A DNA stretch of 64,000 bases from Svornostia abyssi. GTDB lineage: Bacteria > Actinomycetota > Thermoleophilia > Solirubrobacterales > Solirubrobacteraceae. The notes under the pieces are model-generated. The model worked only from the letters and a program-made list of their open reading frames with translations. It was not told where the DNA came from and ran no database searches. Below, one piece after another: positions 18,694 to 27,787 of this stretch (its first letter is position 1; the number at the start of each line of letters is the position of its first letter). The position numbers and the translations under genes were made by a program. Where the stretch lies: contig CP088295.1 of NCBI GenBank assembly GCA_024666565.1, forward strand, positions 2,418,001 through 2,482,000, read 5' to 3'.

Positions 18694-19877
18694 CGCTCGC
18701 CGACTGCACCGTGATGGTCGTCGAGGATCACGAGTTCCAGCGTCGGACGATGCTGCAGATCCTCGCCAACCTCGGTGCCGGACGCCTGCTCGAGGCCGAG
18801 GACGGCGAGCGCGCGCTGGCGCTGCTCTCCGGGGAGCCGAAGCCCGACGTCGTCGTGGTCGACCTCGACATGCCCGGCATGGACGGCGTGGAGTTCCTGC
18901 GCCACGTCTCCGAGCGCAGCCTCGACACGGCGATCGTCATCGCGAGCGGTCTGGACGACGGGGTCCTCCGGGCGGCGGAGACGACGGCGCGCGCGTACGG
19001 GCTGCAGGTGCTCGGCGCGGTGCGCAAGCCGCTGACGGCGCGGCGTCTGCTCGAGGTCGTCGGGCTGCACCGCCCGCTCGCGCGCCGCGGCACGCTCGAC
19101 CCGCGCCACGCCGAGACGAACGCGTGGATGGCGGCGTTGCAGGCCGGCGAGGTCACGGTGCCCCTCCTCCCGCGAGTCGACCTGCTCAGCGGCCGTCCCG
19201 CCGGCCTGCAGGCCCGCGCGTGGCGGGGAGCCGACGGGCACGGGCCGATCGACGCCGCGACCGATCTCGCGGCGACCGCGGCGCACGACGTGGCGGTCGC
19301 GGTCGCCGAGTACGTCCTCGACGCCGCGTGCGAGGCGCTGCTCGAACTCGATGACACGGCGGTCGGCATCGACGCGACGCTCGTCATCCCGCCCGCGGCG
19401 TGCGCCGACCTCGCGCTGGCCGACCGGCTCGCCCAGCGCGCGCAGACGGACGGCATCGACCCGCGCCGCCTGTGCATTGCCCTGCCGCGCGAGCCCGAGC
19501 TGCCGGTGACCGCGGCGCAGCTCGACGTGCTGACCCGCCTGCGGGTCCGCGGGTTCGGGCTCGGCCTCGACGGGTTCACGGCGGGCGACGCGACGCTCGG
19601 CGGGCCCGACGGCCTGCCGCTCACCGAGGTGATGCTCGCGCGGGACGCCGTCCTGGGCGCGACACGGCCGGGAGCGCAGCAGCGCGCCGAGGCGCTGGAG
19701 GCCACCATCCGCTCGCTGCGCGAGCGCGGCGTGCGCGTCGTCGCCGACGGCTGCGACAGCGCGGGCGAGCGCGACCTCCTCGCGCAGCTCGGCGCCGACC
19801 GGGCGCAGGGCCGGGCCGTGGGGCCGCCCCTGGCGGTCGAGCAGGTCGCGGTGTGGGCGGGGGCCGCACGGCGGTGA
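18690..19877 (+). CDS. Response regulator with degenerate EAL-like output domain
   Basis: 395 aa. The N-terminal receiver domain has the acidic pair E12/D13, phospho-acceptor D58 (VVVVDLDMPGMDG) and the KPL lysine loop near residue 112. The remaining 250 residues align in outline with an EAL phosphodiesterase, but the EAL triad reads LQARAW and the DDFGTGxSS segment reads GLDGFTAGDATL, so catalytic acids are missing; it is probably a non-catalytic binding or interaction module. ATGA overlap with the LuxR gene and GTGA overlap with the hybrid kinase place it in one operon with its likely phospho-donor. Confidence 0.75.
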   Translation: MTLADCTVMVVEDHEFQRRTMLQILANLGAGRLLEAEDGERALALLSGEPKPDVVVVDLDMPGMDGVEFLRHVSERSLDTAIVIASGLDDGVLRAAETTARAYGLQVLGAVRKPLTARRLLEVVGLHRPLARRGTLDPRHAETNAWMAALQAGEVTVPLLPRVDLLSGRPAGLQARAWRGADGHGPIDAATDLAATAAHDVAVAVAEYVLDAACEALLELDDTAVGIDATLVIPPAACADLALADRLAQRAQTDGIDPRRLCIALPREPELPVTAAQLDVLTRLRVRGFGLGLDGFTAGDATLGGPDGLPLTEVMLARDAVLGATRPGAQQRAEALEATIRSLRERGVRVVADGCDSAGERDLLAQLGADRAQGRAVGPPLAVEQVAVWAGAARR

Positions 19878-22789
19878 CCGAGCCGCGTCCTCGCCGGGCC
19901 CTGTCCATCCGCCAGCTGCTGGCGGCGCTGCTCGTCGTCGTCCTGATCCTGTCCGCGCTGCTGTCGGTCGTCACGGTCCTGCAGGTCCGCACCGCGACGG
20001 ACCGCACGGACGCCGAGCGCCAGCGGGTGACGTCGTTCCGGCTGTCGGACCAGATGCGGCAGAGTTCGAACGACCTCACGCGCATGGTGCGCCTGTACGT
20101 CACGACGGGCGATCCGCGCTACCGGGAGTACTACGACGAGATCCTCGAGATCCGGTCGGGTGACGCGCCGCGCCCGAAGGTGTACGACAGCTCGTTCTGG
20201 GACCACGTCCTCGCCAATCCGGATGAGGAGATCGAGACCGGCCCGCCCGCGTCGCTGGTGGAGCTGATGCGGCGCGCGCAGTTCTCCCCCGCGGAGTTCG
20301 CCGCCCTGAACGCCTCGCTGCGCGCATCGAACGGGCTGGCGGTGCTCGAGCTGGAGGTCATGGATCGTGTCGCGCCGCGGATCGCGCAGGGCGTCGACGA
20401 GGACTACCAGCAGGACGTCGCCGATCAGAACGAGCTGCTCGTCAACGCCGAGTACCACCGCCAGAAGGACATCATCATGGCGGCGATCGACCGGTTCACC
20501 GCCCTGGTCGACGCCCGGACCGAGCGCCGGGCGGCTGAGCTGCGGACCCGCACGAACCGGTTGCTCGCCGCGCAGACCGCCGTCCTGATCCTGCTCATCG
20601 GAACCCTGCTCGGCACCCTCGTCGTCGCGCGCCGCTCGATCGTGCGGCCGCTGTCGAAACTGGCCGAGGCCACGCAGCGCATCACGCGGGGGGACTGGTC
20701 GCAGCGCCCGACGCCGGCCGGGGTGCAGGAGCTCGCGCAGCTCGCGGGCGACTTCAACGAGATGGCCGACGCGGTGCAGCGCGACCTCGCGGCCCGGCGC
20801 CGTGCCGAGCGCGAGGCCCGCGAGGCGTCGAATCGCCTGCAGACGATCGCTGACCGCGTGCCGGGCGCCGTGTTCCAGTTCCACGTCGACCCCGACGGGG
20901 CGTTCAGCGTGCGGTTCGCCAGCCGCCACGGCAGCATCCACCGCGTCGACGGCAACCAGGACGTCGACTTCCCCGGGATGGCCCGCGCGGTGCTGCCCGA
21001 GGACCGCGGCGGCTGGCTGGACTCCATGCTCGCCGCCGCGCGGACCGGCGGGACGTGGCAGCGCGAGTACCGCATCGTCGCACCCGACGGCGGGGTGCGA
21101 TGGATGCAGGGACAGGCGCTCGCGCAGCGCAACGCCGACGGGTCGGCTGACCTCTACGGCTACGTCGCCGACCTCACCGAGCGCAAGATGCTGGAGGCCG
21201 ACCTGCGCCGTGCGCGGGAGGACGCGGAGGCCGCCGACCGCGCGAAGTCCGCGTTCCTGGCGATGATGAGTCATGAGCTGCGCACGCCGCTCGTGGCCGT
21301 GACCGGCACCCTGGAGATCCTCGCGCTCAGCGACCTCGACCCCCGCCAGCGCGAGCTCGTGGACGTCGCGATGGGGTCCGCGAGGGCGCTGCTGTCGGTG
21401 ATCGGCGATGTGCTCGACTTCTCGAAGATCGAGGCCGGGTTCCTGGACCTCTCCCCGACGACCGTGGCGGTCGGGCCGCTGGTCGAGGACATCGCGGCGC
21501 AGTACCGCCCCGTCGCCGGGGAGCGCGGCCTGGCGCTCAGCGCCGCGATCGATGATCGGCTCGCACCGGCGCACCAGGTCGACGCCGCCCGGTTGCGCCA
21601 GATCCTCGGCAACCTCATCGGCAACGCGCTGAAGTTCACGCGCGAGGGCGGGGTGGAGGTCGCAGTCGACGTGCTCTCCGGCGCGGACGGGGACGCTGCA
21701 CAGCGGCTCGCGTTCGAAGTCCGCGACACCGGCATCGGGATCTCGGAGGACGACCAGCGGCGGCTGTTCAAGCCGTTCACGCAGGCCAGCATCGACAACG
21801 CCCGCAGCAGCGAGGGGACGGGTCTCGGGCTGGCGATCGTCCGCCAGCTCGTCGAGGCGATGGGCGGCGAGGTGACGCTGCGCAGTGCGCTCGAGCGCGG
21901 CACGACCGTGCGCGTGGAACTCGCGCTGCCGATCGGCGCCGCCGACGAGGCCGAGCCGGGGGTGGGTGACCGCCGCCTGGCGTTCTCCGGGCGCCGCGCG
22001 CTGCCGAGCCGCGACGCCGCGCTGCAGGAGGGGAGCCTGCTGCTGCTCGTCGAGGACAACCCCGTGAACCGCCAGGTGCTCGCCGGCCAGCTCGAGGCCA
22101 TCGGCTTCCGGGTCGACGTCGCCGCCGACGCGGAGGAGGCACTGGCGCTGTTCGCCGCGGGCGACTACGGCCTCGTCTTCACCGACATCCAGCTTCCGCA
22201 CGTCGACGGGTACGAGCTGGCGCGGCGGCTGCGCGCCGCCGAGGAGGCGGCAGGGGCAGCCCGGGTTCCGCTGCTCGCGCTGACCGCCAGCGCGCTGCAG
22301 GGTGAGCGCGAACGGTGCCGTGACGCGGGGATGGACGACGTCGTGACGAAGCCGACGACGATGGACATCCTCGCCGGCACGTTGCGGTCCTGGCTGCCCG
22401 ATGTCGCGTGGCCGGAGGCCGACGAGTCCGCGGAGAGCAAGGGACGCGGGTTTCAGGTGCCGCCGGCGGTGGACGGCAGCGCGCTCGAGGAGATGGTCGC
22501 CGGCGACGAGGAACTCGGCGCGCAGATCCTCGCCTCGTACGCGGAGTCGGTGCGCGAGGACCTCCTGGGACTCACCGCGGCGCTCGAGCTGGGCGACCGC
22601 GAGGACCTCCGCCGGCGCGCGCACCAGATCCTGGGCGCCAGCCGCGTCGTGGGCGCCTGGGCGGTGGCGGACACCGCCGAGCGGATGGAGCACGCAGCAC
22701 TGGCCGAGGAGACCGGCGCCGCGGACCTCGAGGTGCTCCTGCACGAGCTGCGCAATGCGCTCGTGGCCGTCATGCCCGCCGGGCGCTGA
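19874..22789 (+). CDS. Hybrid sensor histidine kinase (HAMP-PAS-HisKA-HATPase-REC-HPt)
   Basis: 971 aa. TM1 about residues 14-37, periplasmic helical sensor, TM2 about 230-252, HAMP, PAS (about 325-435), HisKA with H467 in MSHELRTPL, HATPase with N, G1 (DTGIGIS) and G2 (GTGLGLAIV) boxes, a receiver domain with D771 in FTDIQLPHVDG, and a C-terminal HPt domain with H917 in RRAHQILGASR. This is a complete BarA/ArcB-like His-Asp-His relay in one chain; the neighbouring receiver protein (18690-19877) is the likely final acceptor. GTG 19874 overlaps the previous stop. The signal sensed is unknown. Confidence 0.9.
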   Translation: MTEPRPRRALSIRQLLAALLVVVLILSALLSVVTVLQVRTATDRTDAERQRVTSFRLSDQMRQSSNDLTRMVRLYVTTGDPRYREYYDEILEIRSGDAPRPKVYDSSFWDHVLANPDEEIETGPPASLVELMRRAQFSPAEFAALNASLRASNGLAVLELEVMDRVAPRIAQGVDEDYQQDVADQNELLVNAEYHRQKDIIMAAIDRFTALVDARTERRAAELRTRTNRLLAAQTAVLILLIGTLLGTLVVARRSIVRPLSKLAEATQRITRGDWSQRPTPAGVQELAQLAGDFNEMADAVQRDLAARRRAEREAREASNRLQTIADRVPGAVFQFHVDPDGAFSVRFASRHGSIHRVDGNQDVDFPGMARAVLPEDRGGWLDSMLAAARTGGTWQREYRIVAPDGGVRWMQGQALAQRNADGSADLYGYVADLTERKMLEADLRRAREDAEAADRAKSAFLAMMSHELRTPLVAVTGTLEILALSDLDPRQRELVDVAMGSARALLSVIGDVLDFSKIEAGFLDLSPTTVAVGPLVEDIAAQYRPVAGERGLALSAAIDDRLAPAHQVDAARLRQILGNLIGNALKFTREGGVEVAVDVLSGADGDAAQRLAFEVRDTGIGISEDDQRRLFKPFTQASIDNARSSEGTGLGLAIVRQLVEAMGGEVTLRSALERGTTVRVELALPIGAADEAEPGVGDRRLAFSGRRALPSRDAALQEGSLLLLVEDNPVNRQVLAGQLEAIGFRVDVAADAEEALALFAAGDYGLVFTDIQLPHVDGYELARRLRAAEEAAGAARVPLLALTASALQGERERCRDAGMDDVVTKPTTMDILAGTLRSWLPDVAWPEADESAESKGRGFQVPPAVDGSALEEMVAGDEELGAQILASYAESVREDLLGLTAALELGDREDLRRRAHQILGASRVVGAWAVADTAERMEHAALAEETGAADLEVLLHELRNALVAVMPAGR

Positions 22790-22866
22790 ACGGCGGGTGG
22801 GCAGGTCGGCCAGTCCGGGCGCGTGACGCTCGGGTGCGCGGGGGCATCGTGCCGACACGACATGGC

Positions 22867-25086
22867 ATGGACGCCCGCGGGCTGCTCTACCGCGACGGCG
22901 CGGAACGCGAACGGCTGCTCGACATGGGCACCCGGCTGGCCCCTGCCCAGCTGCGTGCGCTCGCGCTCCTGCTGATCCCTGCCGCCGCGGCCCCAGCGGT
23001 CTACGGCTGGCTGATGCTGCTGCCGCTCGTGGTCGCAGCGCTGTTCTTCGCGCTGACGAACCTGCCGGTGATCCGGGAGCGCTGGGGCGACTGGGCCGCG
23101 TTCGCGGCCTGGGTGGCCGCGCAGGTGCTGGTGATGGCGAGCCTGGCGCTCGCCGACGGGCCGATCGTCTACATCCTGTGCCTCCCGATCTTCCCGATGC
23201 TGCTGGCGGCCACGGGCTTTCGCCGCGGGACGGTCGTCGCCGGCGCGCTGCTGACGATGGCCGCGCTCGCCGCGGTCACGCTGGCGACGGCGCACGACCA
23301 GATCGCCGACATCCCGCCTGCGCTCTGGGTGCCGGCGCTGCTGCTGCTCGTGATCACCCTGTCGGCGATGGCGGTCCGCGACGCGGACATGGTGACCCGC
23401 GACGATGCGGTCGTCGACGAGTTGACCGGCTTGCTCAACCGCGTCGCGCTCCAGTCCCGGGTGGCGGAGATCACGCACCAGGTGCGCGCGACCCACGAGC
23501 GGGTCGCGCTGGTCGTCATCGACCTGGACCACTTCAAGCGGGTCAACGACACGCTCGGCCACAGCGCGGGCGACGGCGTGCTCGTCGCCGCCGCGCAGCG
23601 GCTCGCCGACGCGGCAGGGGACCTGCCGGTCTACCGCTTCGGCGGCGAGGAGTTCGTCGTCCTGAGCGCAGGCACCGACGAGTGCGCGGCGCGCGAGCTC
23701 GGCGAACGGCTGCGCGCGGCGGTCGCCGCGGCGCCCATCGGGGGGCTCGACCTCACGGCGTCCTTCGGCATCGCGGTGTCCGCGCCGGACGACGGCTTCG
23801 AGTACCGCGACGCGTTCGCGCGCGCCGACGCGGCGCTGTACGCCGCGAAGTCCGGAGGGCGCGATCGCGTCTGCGTCGCGGGAGATATCACCGGCGCGCC
23901 TGAGCCCGACGTGCCCGCCGCCGACCGCCTCCCGGCCACGCCGGACGACGCGTGGGCGGTCCGCGCACCCGACGCGCGCGACGGCAGCTGGCTCGTCCGA
24001 GACGCGGTGAGCCGCGCGCACCTCGTCGACATCGTCGGCCGCACCCGGTCGTTCAACCTCGTCACGTCGGCGCTCACGACGGTCGCGATCATCTCGATGG
24101 TCCCGTGGGTCGGCTGGCAGCTGCTCATCCCGGTCGTCATCACCGGGGTGATCGTGGACCTCGCGACACGCGCCGTGGTCACGGTCCCCCGCCCGGAGTG
24201 GGCGTTCCTGGGCGGCTTCGTCGCCATGAAGCTCGGCGCCGCGGTCGCGGTGCTCGTTGCCGGCCCGGAGGCGTTCTTCGCCCTGCCGATCTTCGCGATC
24301 GCGATGTACGGCTTCGGCGCGTCACTTCCCGGGCGGGGGACCGCGGTCCTCGTGCTGGTCAACGCGCTGGCGATGACCGCGGCGACGCTGGCGGTGGGCG
24401 CGGACGAGATCGCGGCCAACCCGGTGATCCTCCTGTTCCCGCTGGCGCTCGGCACTGCGATGGCGATCGTCGGCAGCGCGATGGGCGCGCGGGTCGCCGA
24501 GCTGCGCGTCGCGGCGATCAGCGACGGCCTGACCGGCACGCTGAACCGTGTGGCGCTCGAGGCGCGGCTCGCGGAGTTGACCCATCGCCCGGCGGGCCGG
24601 GAGGCCGTCGCCGTCATCGTCGCGGACCTCGACCACTTCAAGGCGGTCAACGACGCGGCCGGCCACGAGGCGGGCGACCGTGTGCTCGCGGAGGTCGCGT
24701 ACCGGATGCGCGGGCAGCTGCGCGCGTTCGACGCCATCTACCGGATCGGCGGCGAGGAGTTCGTGATCCTGCTGCCGGGCACGGGGGTGGAGCTCGCGGC
24801 GGCGGTCGCCGAACGGGTGCGCGTCGCGGTGCAGCAGGCCCCGGCGGCGGGCGTGGACGTCACGGTGTCGCTCGGCGTCGCGGGCTCCCCGGCCGGCGCG
24901 CCGTTCGACTACGACGCGACGTTCGGCATGGCCGACGCGGGTCTGCTCGCGGCCAAGCGGGAGGGGCGCAACCGGGTCGTGGTCGCCGGAACCACGGTGC
25001 TGGAGCCGAGTTCCGGCGGGACGCGAGCCACTCCAACCCGCACCCCGCCGGACCCCGGCACGGTCGCCACCCCGAACGACCGCTGA
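22867..25086 (+). CDS. Double membrane-GGDEF diguanylate cyclase
   Basis: 739 aa built from two copies of the same plan: a group of four to six TM helices followed by a GGDEF domain. The first catalytic motif is GGEEF at residues 259-263 in VYRFGGEEFVVLSAG, the second GGEEF at 628-632 in IYRIGGEEFVILLPG; both keep the metal and base-binding DLDHFK motif (VVIDLDHFKRVNDTLGH and IVADLDHFKAVNDAAGH). Only the second has an RxxD I-site (R619-D622, five residues before GGEEF), so only it should be product-inhibited. ATG 22867 is 77 bases after the hybrid kinase; the alternative GTG 22849 is in frame. Arose by internal duplication or gene fusion. Confidence 0.85.
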   Translation: MDARGLLYRDGAERERLLDMGTRLAPAQLRALALLLIPAAAAPAVYGWLMLLPLVVAALFFALTNLPVIRERWGDWAAFAAWVAAQVLVMASLALADGPIVYILCLPIFPMLLAATGFRRGTVVAGALLTMAALAAVTLATAHDQIADIPPALWVPALLLLVITLSAMAVRDADMVTRDDAVVDELTGLLNRVALQSRVAEITHQVRATHERVALVVIDLDHFKRVNDTLGHSAGDGVLVAAAQRLADAAGDLPVYRFGGEEFVVLSAGTDECAARELGERLRAAVAAAPIGGLDLTASFGIAVSAPDDGFEYRDAFARADAALYAAKSGGRDRVCVAGDITGAPEPDVPAADRLPATPDDAWAVRAPDARDGSWLVRDAVSRAHLVDIVGRTRSFNLVTSALTTVAIISMVPWVGWQLLIPVVITGVIVDLATRAVVTVPRPEWAFLGGFVAMKLGAAVAVLVAGPEAFFALPIFAIAMYGFGASLPGRGTAVLVLVNALAMTAATLAVGADEIAANPVILLFPLALGTAMAIVGSAMGARVAELRVAAISDGLTGTLNRVALEARLAELTHRPAGREAVAVIVADLDHFKAVNDAAGHEAGDRVLAEVAYRMRGQLRAFDAIYRIGGEEFVILLPGTGVELAAAVAERVRVAVQQAPAAGVDVTVSLGVAGSPAGAPFDYDATFGMADAGLLAAKREGRNRVVVAGTTVLEPSSGGTRATPTRTPPDPGTVATPNDR

Positions 25087-25097
25087 TCTCCCGGCGA

Positions 25098-25796
25098 TCA
25101 GATCGCCAGCAGCTTGCTCGCGTCCTCCGCGGAGAGGTCCGCGGTCTGGCCCTCGTGCACGACGATGCCCGCTTCCAGCACGACGTACGCGTCGGCCATG
25201 CGCAGCGCCATCTCGACGTACTGCTCGGCGACCATGATCCCCAGGCCGTCGCGCGCGTGGAACTCCAGGATCGACTCCTCGATCTCGGCGACGATCGACG
25301 GCTGGATGCCCTCGGTCGGCTCGTCGAGCAGGAGCATCTTCGGCTTGGTCAGCAGCGCGCGCGCGATCGCGAGCTGCTGGCGCTGGCCGCCGGAGAGGAA
25401 CACCGCGGGGCGCTTGAGCAGCGGCTTCAGGCGCGGGAAGAGGTCGAGCACCTCGTCGATGTCCGACGGCTTGCCGCCCTTGCGCGACTCCATGATGACG
25501 GCGAGGTTCTCCTTCACCGTCATCTGCGGGAAGCCCGAGCGCTCCTGGGGGATGTAGCCCAGGCCGAGCTTGACGCGCTCCCAGCGCGGGACCTTCGTGA
25601 TGTCGTCGCCGTTGAACTCGACGCGCCCTGACCGCAACGGCAGCACGCCCATGAGCGCGTTCATCAACGACGTCTTGCCGACGCCGTTGCGGCCGAGCAC
25701 GGCGGTGCGCCCGCCCGCGTCGATGTCGAGTGAGATGCCGAACAGGGCGGTCGTCTGCCCGTGCGCGGCGACGAGGTTGTCCGCGACGAGCTTCAT
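25098..25796 (-). CDS. urtE: Urea ABC transporter ATP-binding protein UrtE
   Basis: 232 aa. LivF-like ATPase of the urea uptake system. Walker A GRNGVGKTSL, signature LSGGQRQQLAIARALL and Walker B KMLLLDEPTEGIQPSIV; the GIQPSI stretch is typical of UrtE. It pairs with UrtD on the cytoplasmic face of UrtBC. ATG 25796 overlaps the urtD stop by four bases. Last gene of urtABCDE; ends eleven bases from the convergent diguanylate cyclase gene. A perfect GGCGATC-A-GATCGCC palindrome (25093-25107) covers its stop codon. Confidence 0.93.
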   Translation of the reverse strand: MKLVADNLVAAHGQTTALFGISLDIDAGGRTAVLGRNGVGKTSLMNALMGVLPLRSGRVEFNGDDITKVPRWERVKLGLGYIPQERSGFPQMTVKENLAVIMESRKGGKPSDIDEVLDLFPRLKPLLKRPAVFLSGGQRQQLAIARALLTKPKMLLLDEPTEGIQPSIVAEIEESILEFHARDGLGIMVAEQYVEMALRMADAYVVLEAGIVVHEGQTADLSAEDASKLLAI

Positions 25797-26581
25797 GCGC
25801 CTGCCTCCTGGGTCTGCTCCTCGATGCCTCGGCCCTTGCCGATGTAGATCTCCTGCACCCGCTCGTCGGCCTGCACCTCGGCGACCGTCGACGCGGCCTT
25901 CAGGATCTTGCCCTCGTCCATGACTGTCACCCGATCGGCGAACCGGCGCAGGAAGTCCATGTCGTGCTCGACGCACAGGACCGTGCACCGCTCGGCGGTC
26001 AGGCGGATGAGATCGCCGGTGCGCGTTCGCTCCTCCGGGCTCATGCCCGCGACCGGCTCGTCGAGGAGGAGCAGCTTCGGGTCCTGGCACAACAGCATGC
26101 CGATCTCGAGCCACTGCTTCTGCCCGTGCGAGAGCGTGCCCGCGGGCTTGTCGCGGACGTCGGTCAGGCCGGTGTCCTCCAGCGCGCGCTCGACGGCGTC
26201 GGTGGTGCCGCGCCGCTGGCGCAGCAGCTTGAGCATCGAGAAGCGGAACGAGGCGGCGAGGTCGAGGTTCTCCTCGACGGTGAGCGCCTCGAAGACGCTC
26301 GCCGTCTGGAAGGTCCGCCCGATCCCCATCTTGACGATGCTGTTCTCCTTCTTGCCGCGGAGCTCGACGTCGTCGAAGCGGATCGAGCCCTCGGTCGGTT
26401 TGGTCATCCCGGTGACGCAGTCGATCACCGTGGTCTTGCCGGCCCCGTTCGGACCGATGAGGAAGTGGACCTCGTTGACCTTCACGTCGAGATCGACGCC
26501 GTCGACCGCCTTGAAGCCGTCGAAGTCGACCTCCAGGCCGCGGATCTTCAGCAGCTCGTCGATGAGAAACGGCTCGCTCAT
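25793..26581 (-). CDS. urtD: Urea ABC transporter ATP-binding protein UrtD
   Basis: 262 aa, LivG-like ATPase. Walker A GPNGAGKTTVIDCVTG with the DCVTGMTKP continuation typical of UrtD, signature LSHGQKQWLEIGMLL (the SHGQKQWLEI form separates UrtD from amino-acid LivG), Walker B LLLLDEPVAGMSPEE, H-loop VEHDMDF. ATG 26581 overlaps the urtC stop (ATGA). Provides half of the ATPase dimer driving urea import. Confidence 0.95.
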   Translation of the reverse strand: MSEPFLIDELLKIRGLEVDFDGFKAVDGVDLDVKVNEVHFLIGPNGAGKTTVIDCVTGMTKPTEGSIRFDDVELRGKKENSIVKMGIGRTFQTASVFEALTVEENLDLAASFRFSMLKLLRQRRGTTDAVERALEDTGLTDVRDKPAGTLSHGQKQWLEIGMLLCQDPKLLLLDEPVAGMSPEERTRTGDLIRLTAERCTVLCVEHDMDFLRRFADRVTVMDEGKILKAASTVAEVQADERVQEIYIGKGRGIEEQTQEAGA

Positions 26582-27705
26582 GCTGCCTCCTCGACAGGCT
26601 TCGCGGTGCTGGTCGCGCCGCTGTCTCCGCGCGACGTGATCTTGGACTTCAGCCACGTGGCGGCCCCCGCGAGGCCCTGCGGGGCGAACGCGACGACGCC
26701 GATGAACAGCGCGCCCTGGAAGTACAGCCAGTACTCCGGCGCCGCGCTGGAGATCTCGAACTCCGCGGTGTTGACGAGGATCGCGCCGGCGATGGCACCG
26801 GCGAGCGAGGCTCGCCCGCCGACGGCGACCCAGACGACCATCGTGATCGACGGGATGATGCCAACGCTCGCGGGGGAGATGATCTTCGGCCCGACGAGGA
26901 CGAAGAGCGCCCCGGCGACGCCGGCCAGGCCGGCGGAGGTCGCGAACGCGATCACCTTGATCTTCGTCGCGCTGTAGCCGAGGAAGCGCACGCGGTCCTC
27001 GGCGTCGCGGACCGCGAGGAGCAACCTGCCGTAGCGACTCTTGAGCATCTGGCGCGAGAGCAGGAACGCGACGCCGAGGGCGATCACGCAGATCGTGTAG
27101 AGCACCTTCTGGTCCTCGGGCTCGGCGAGCTTCAGCCCGAAGATCTCACTGAAGCTCGTCGTGATGCCGTTCGTGCCGTTGATCAGCGTGATGTTGCCGA
27201 TGAGCAGGATCCCGAACGCGCCCGCCAGTGCCTGGGTGAGGATCGCGAAGTACGGGCCCCGGATCCGGCTGCGGAAGATCAGCGTGCCGAGGGTCGCCGC
27301 CAACGCCACCGGGACGATGACCGCCGCCGACAGCGCGAACCAGAGGTTGTTGAACGGCTTCCACAGCGCTGGCAGGGTCTCCTGCGAGCCCAGCAGTGTC
27401 ATGAACTGCGGCAGGTTCGGCGCGCCGCCGACCTCGACGAGCGCCAGGTACATCGCGACGCAGTACGCGCCGAGGCCGAAGAACAGCCCCTGGCCCAGGA
27501 CGAGCATGCCGCCGTTGCCCCACGCGATCGCGATCCCGAGCGCGACGATGGCGTACGCGACGTAGCTGGACATCAGATCCAGGCGTGAGTCCGAGAGCCA
27601 CGCCGGGAACACGAACAGGAACAGGATCGCGACCCCGACGAACGTCGCGCGCGACGACCACTCGCCGCGCGTGGACGGCAGGAACGACTTGGCAAACTGG
27701 CTCAT
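26578..27705 (-). CDS. urtC: Urea ABC transporter permease UrtC
   Basis: 375 aa, LivM-like permease with about nine hydrophobic segments. The GNGGMLVLGQGLFFGLGAYCVAMYL and GTNGITT stretches are characteristic of UrtC. Start at ATG 27705 because a GGAGG lies nine bases upstream; the longer open frame to 27810 would reach into the urtB end. Forms the membrane channel with UrtB; 82 bases separate it from urtB. Confidence 0.94.
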   Translation of the reverse strand: MSQFAKSFLPSTRGEWSSRATFVGVAILFLFVFPAWLSDSRLDLMSSYVAYAIVALGIAIAWGNGGMLVLGQGLFFGLGAYCVAMYLALVEVGGAPNLPQFMTLLGSQETLPALWKPFNNLWFALSAAVIVPVALAATLGTLIFRSRIRGPYFAILTQALAGAFGILLIGNITLINGTNGITTSFSEIFGLKLAEPEDQKVLYTICVIALGVAFLLSRQMLKSRYGRLLLAVRDAEDRVRFLGYSATKIKVIAFATSAGLAGVAGALFVLVGPKIISPASVGIIPSITMVVWVAVGGRASLAGAIAGAILVNTAEFEISSAAPEYWLYFQGALFIGVVAFAPQGLAGAATWLKSKITSRGDSGATSTAKPVEEAA

Positions 27706-27787
27706 GCGATGCCTCCAGGCCGCGAGAAGGAGCCTGTGGCATCGCTCGGCTGGGGGCCTCGGATGCCATTGGCGAGTGGTTTCACGC

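Noticed and set aside
18728..22858. A 1376-codon open frame on the minus strand opposite the kinase genes
   Set aside because: Its translation is Arg/Ala/Asp-rich with no recognisable domain, and it mirrors the third-position GC bias of the well-supported plus-strand genes. The same reasoning removes long antisense frames opposite kdpB, the MMPL gene, the LuxR regulator, atpA and atpD.
25093..25107. GGCGATC-A-GATCGCC palindrome as a terminator between urtE and the cyclase gene
   Set aside because: The symmetric form has a one-base loop and no T tract; with a realistic loop the stem is only five pairs. Kept only as a note under urtE.
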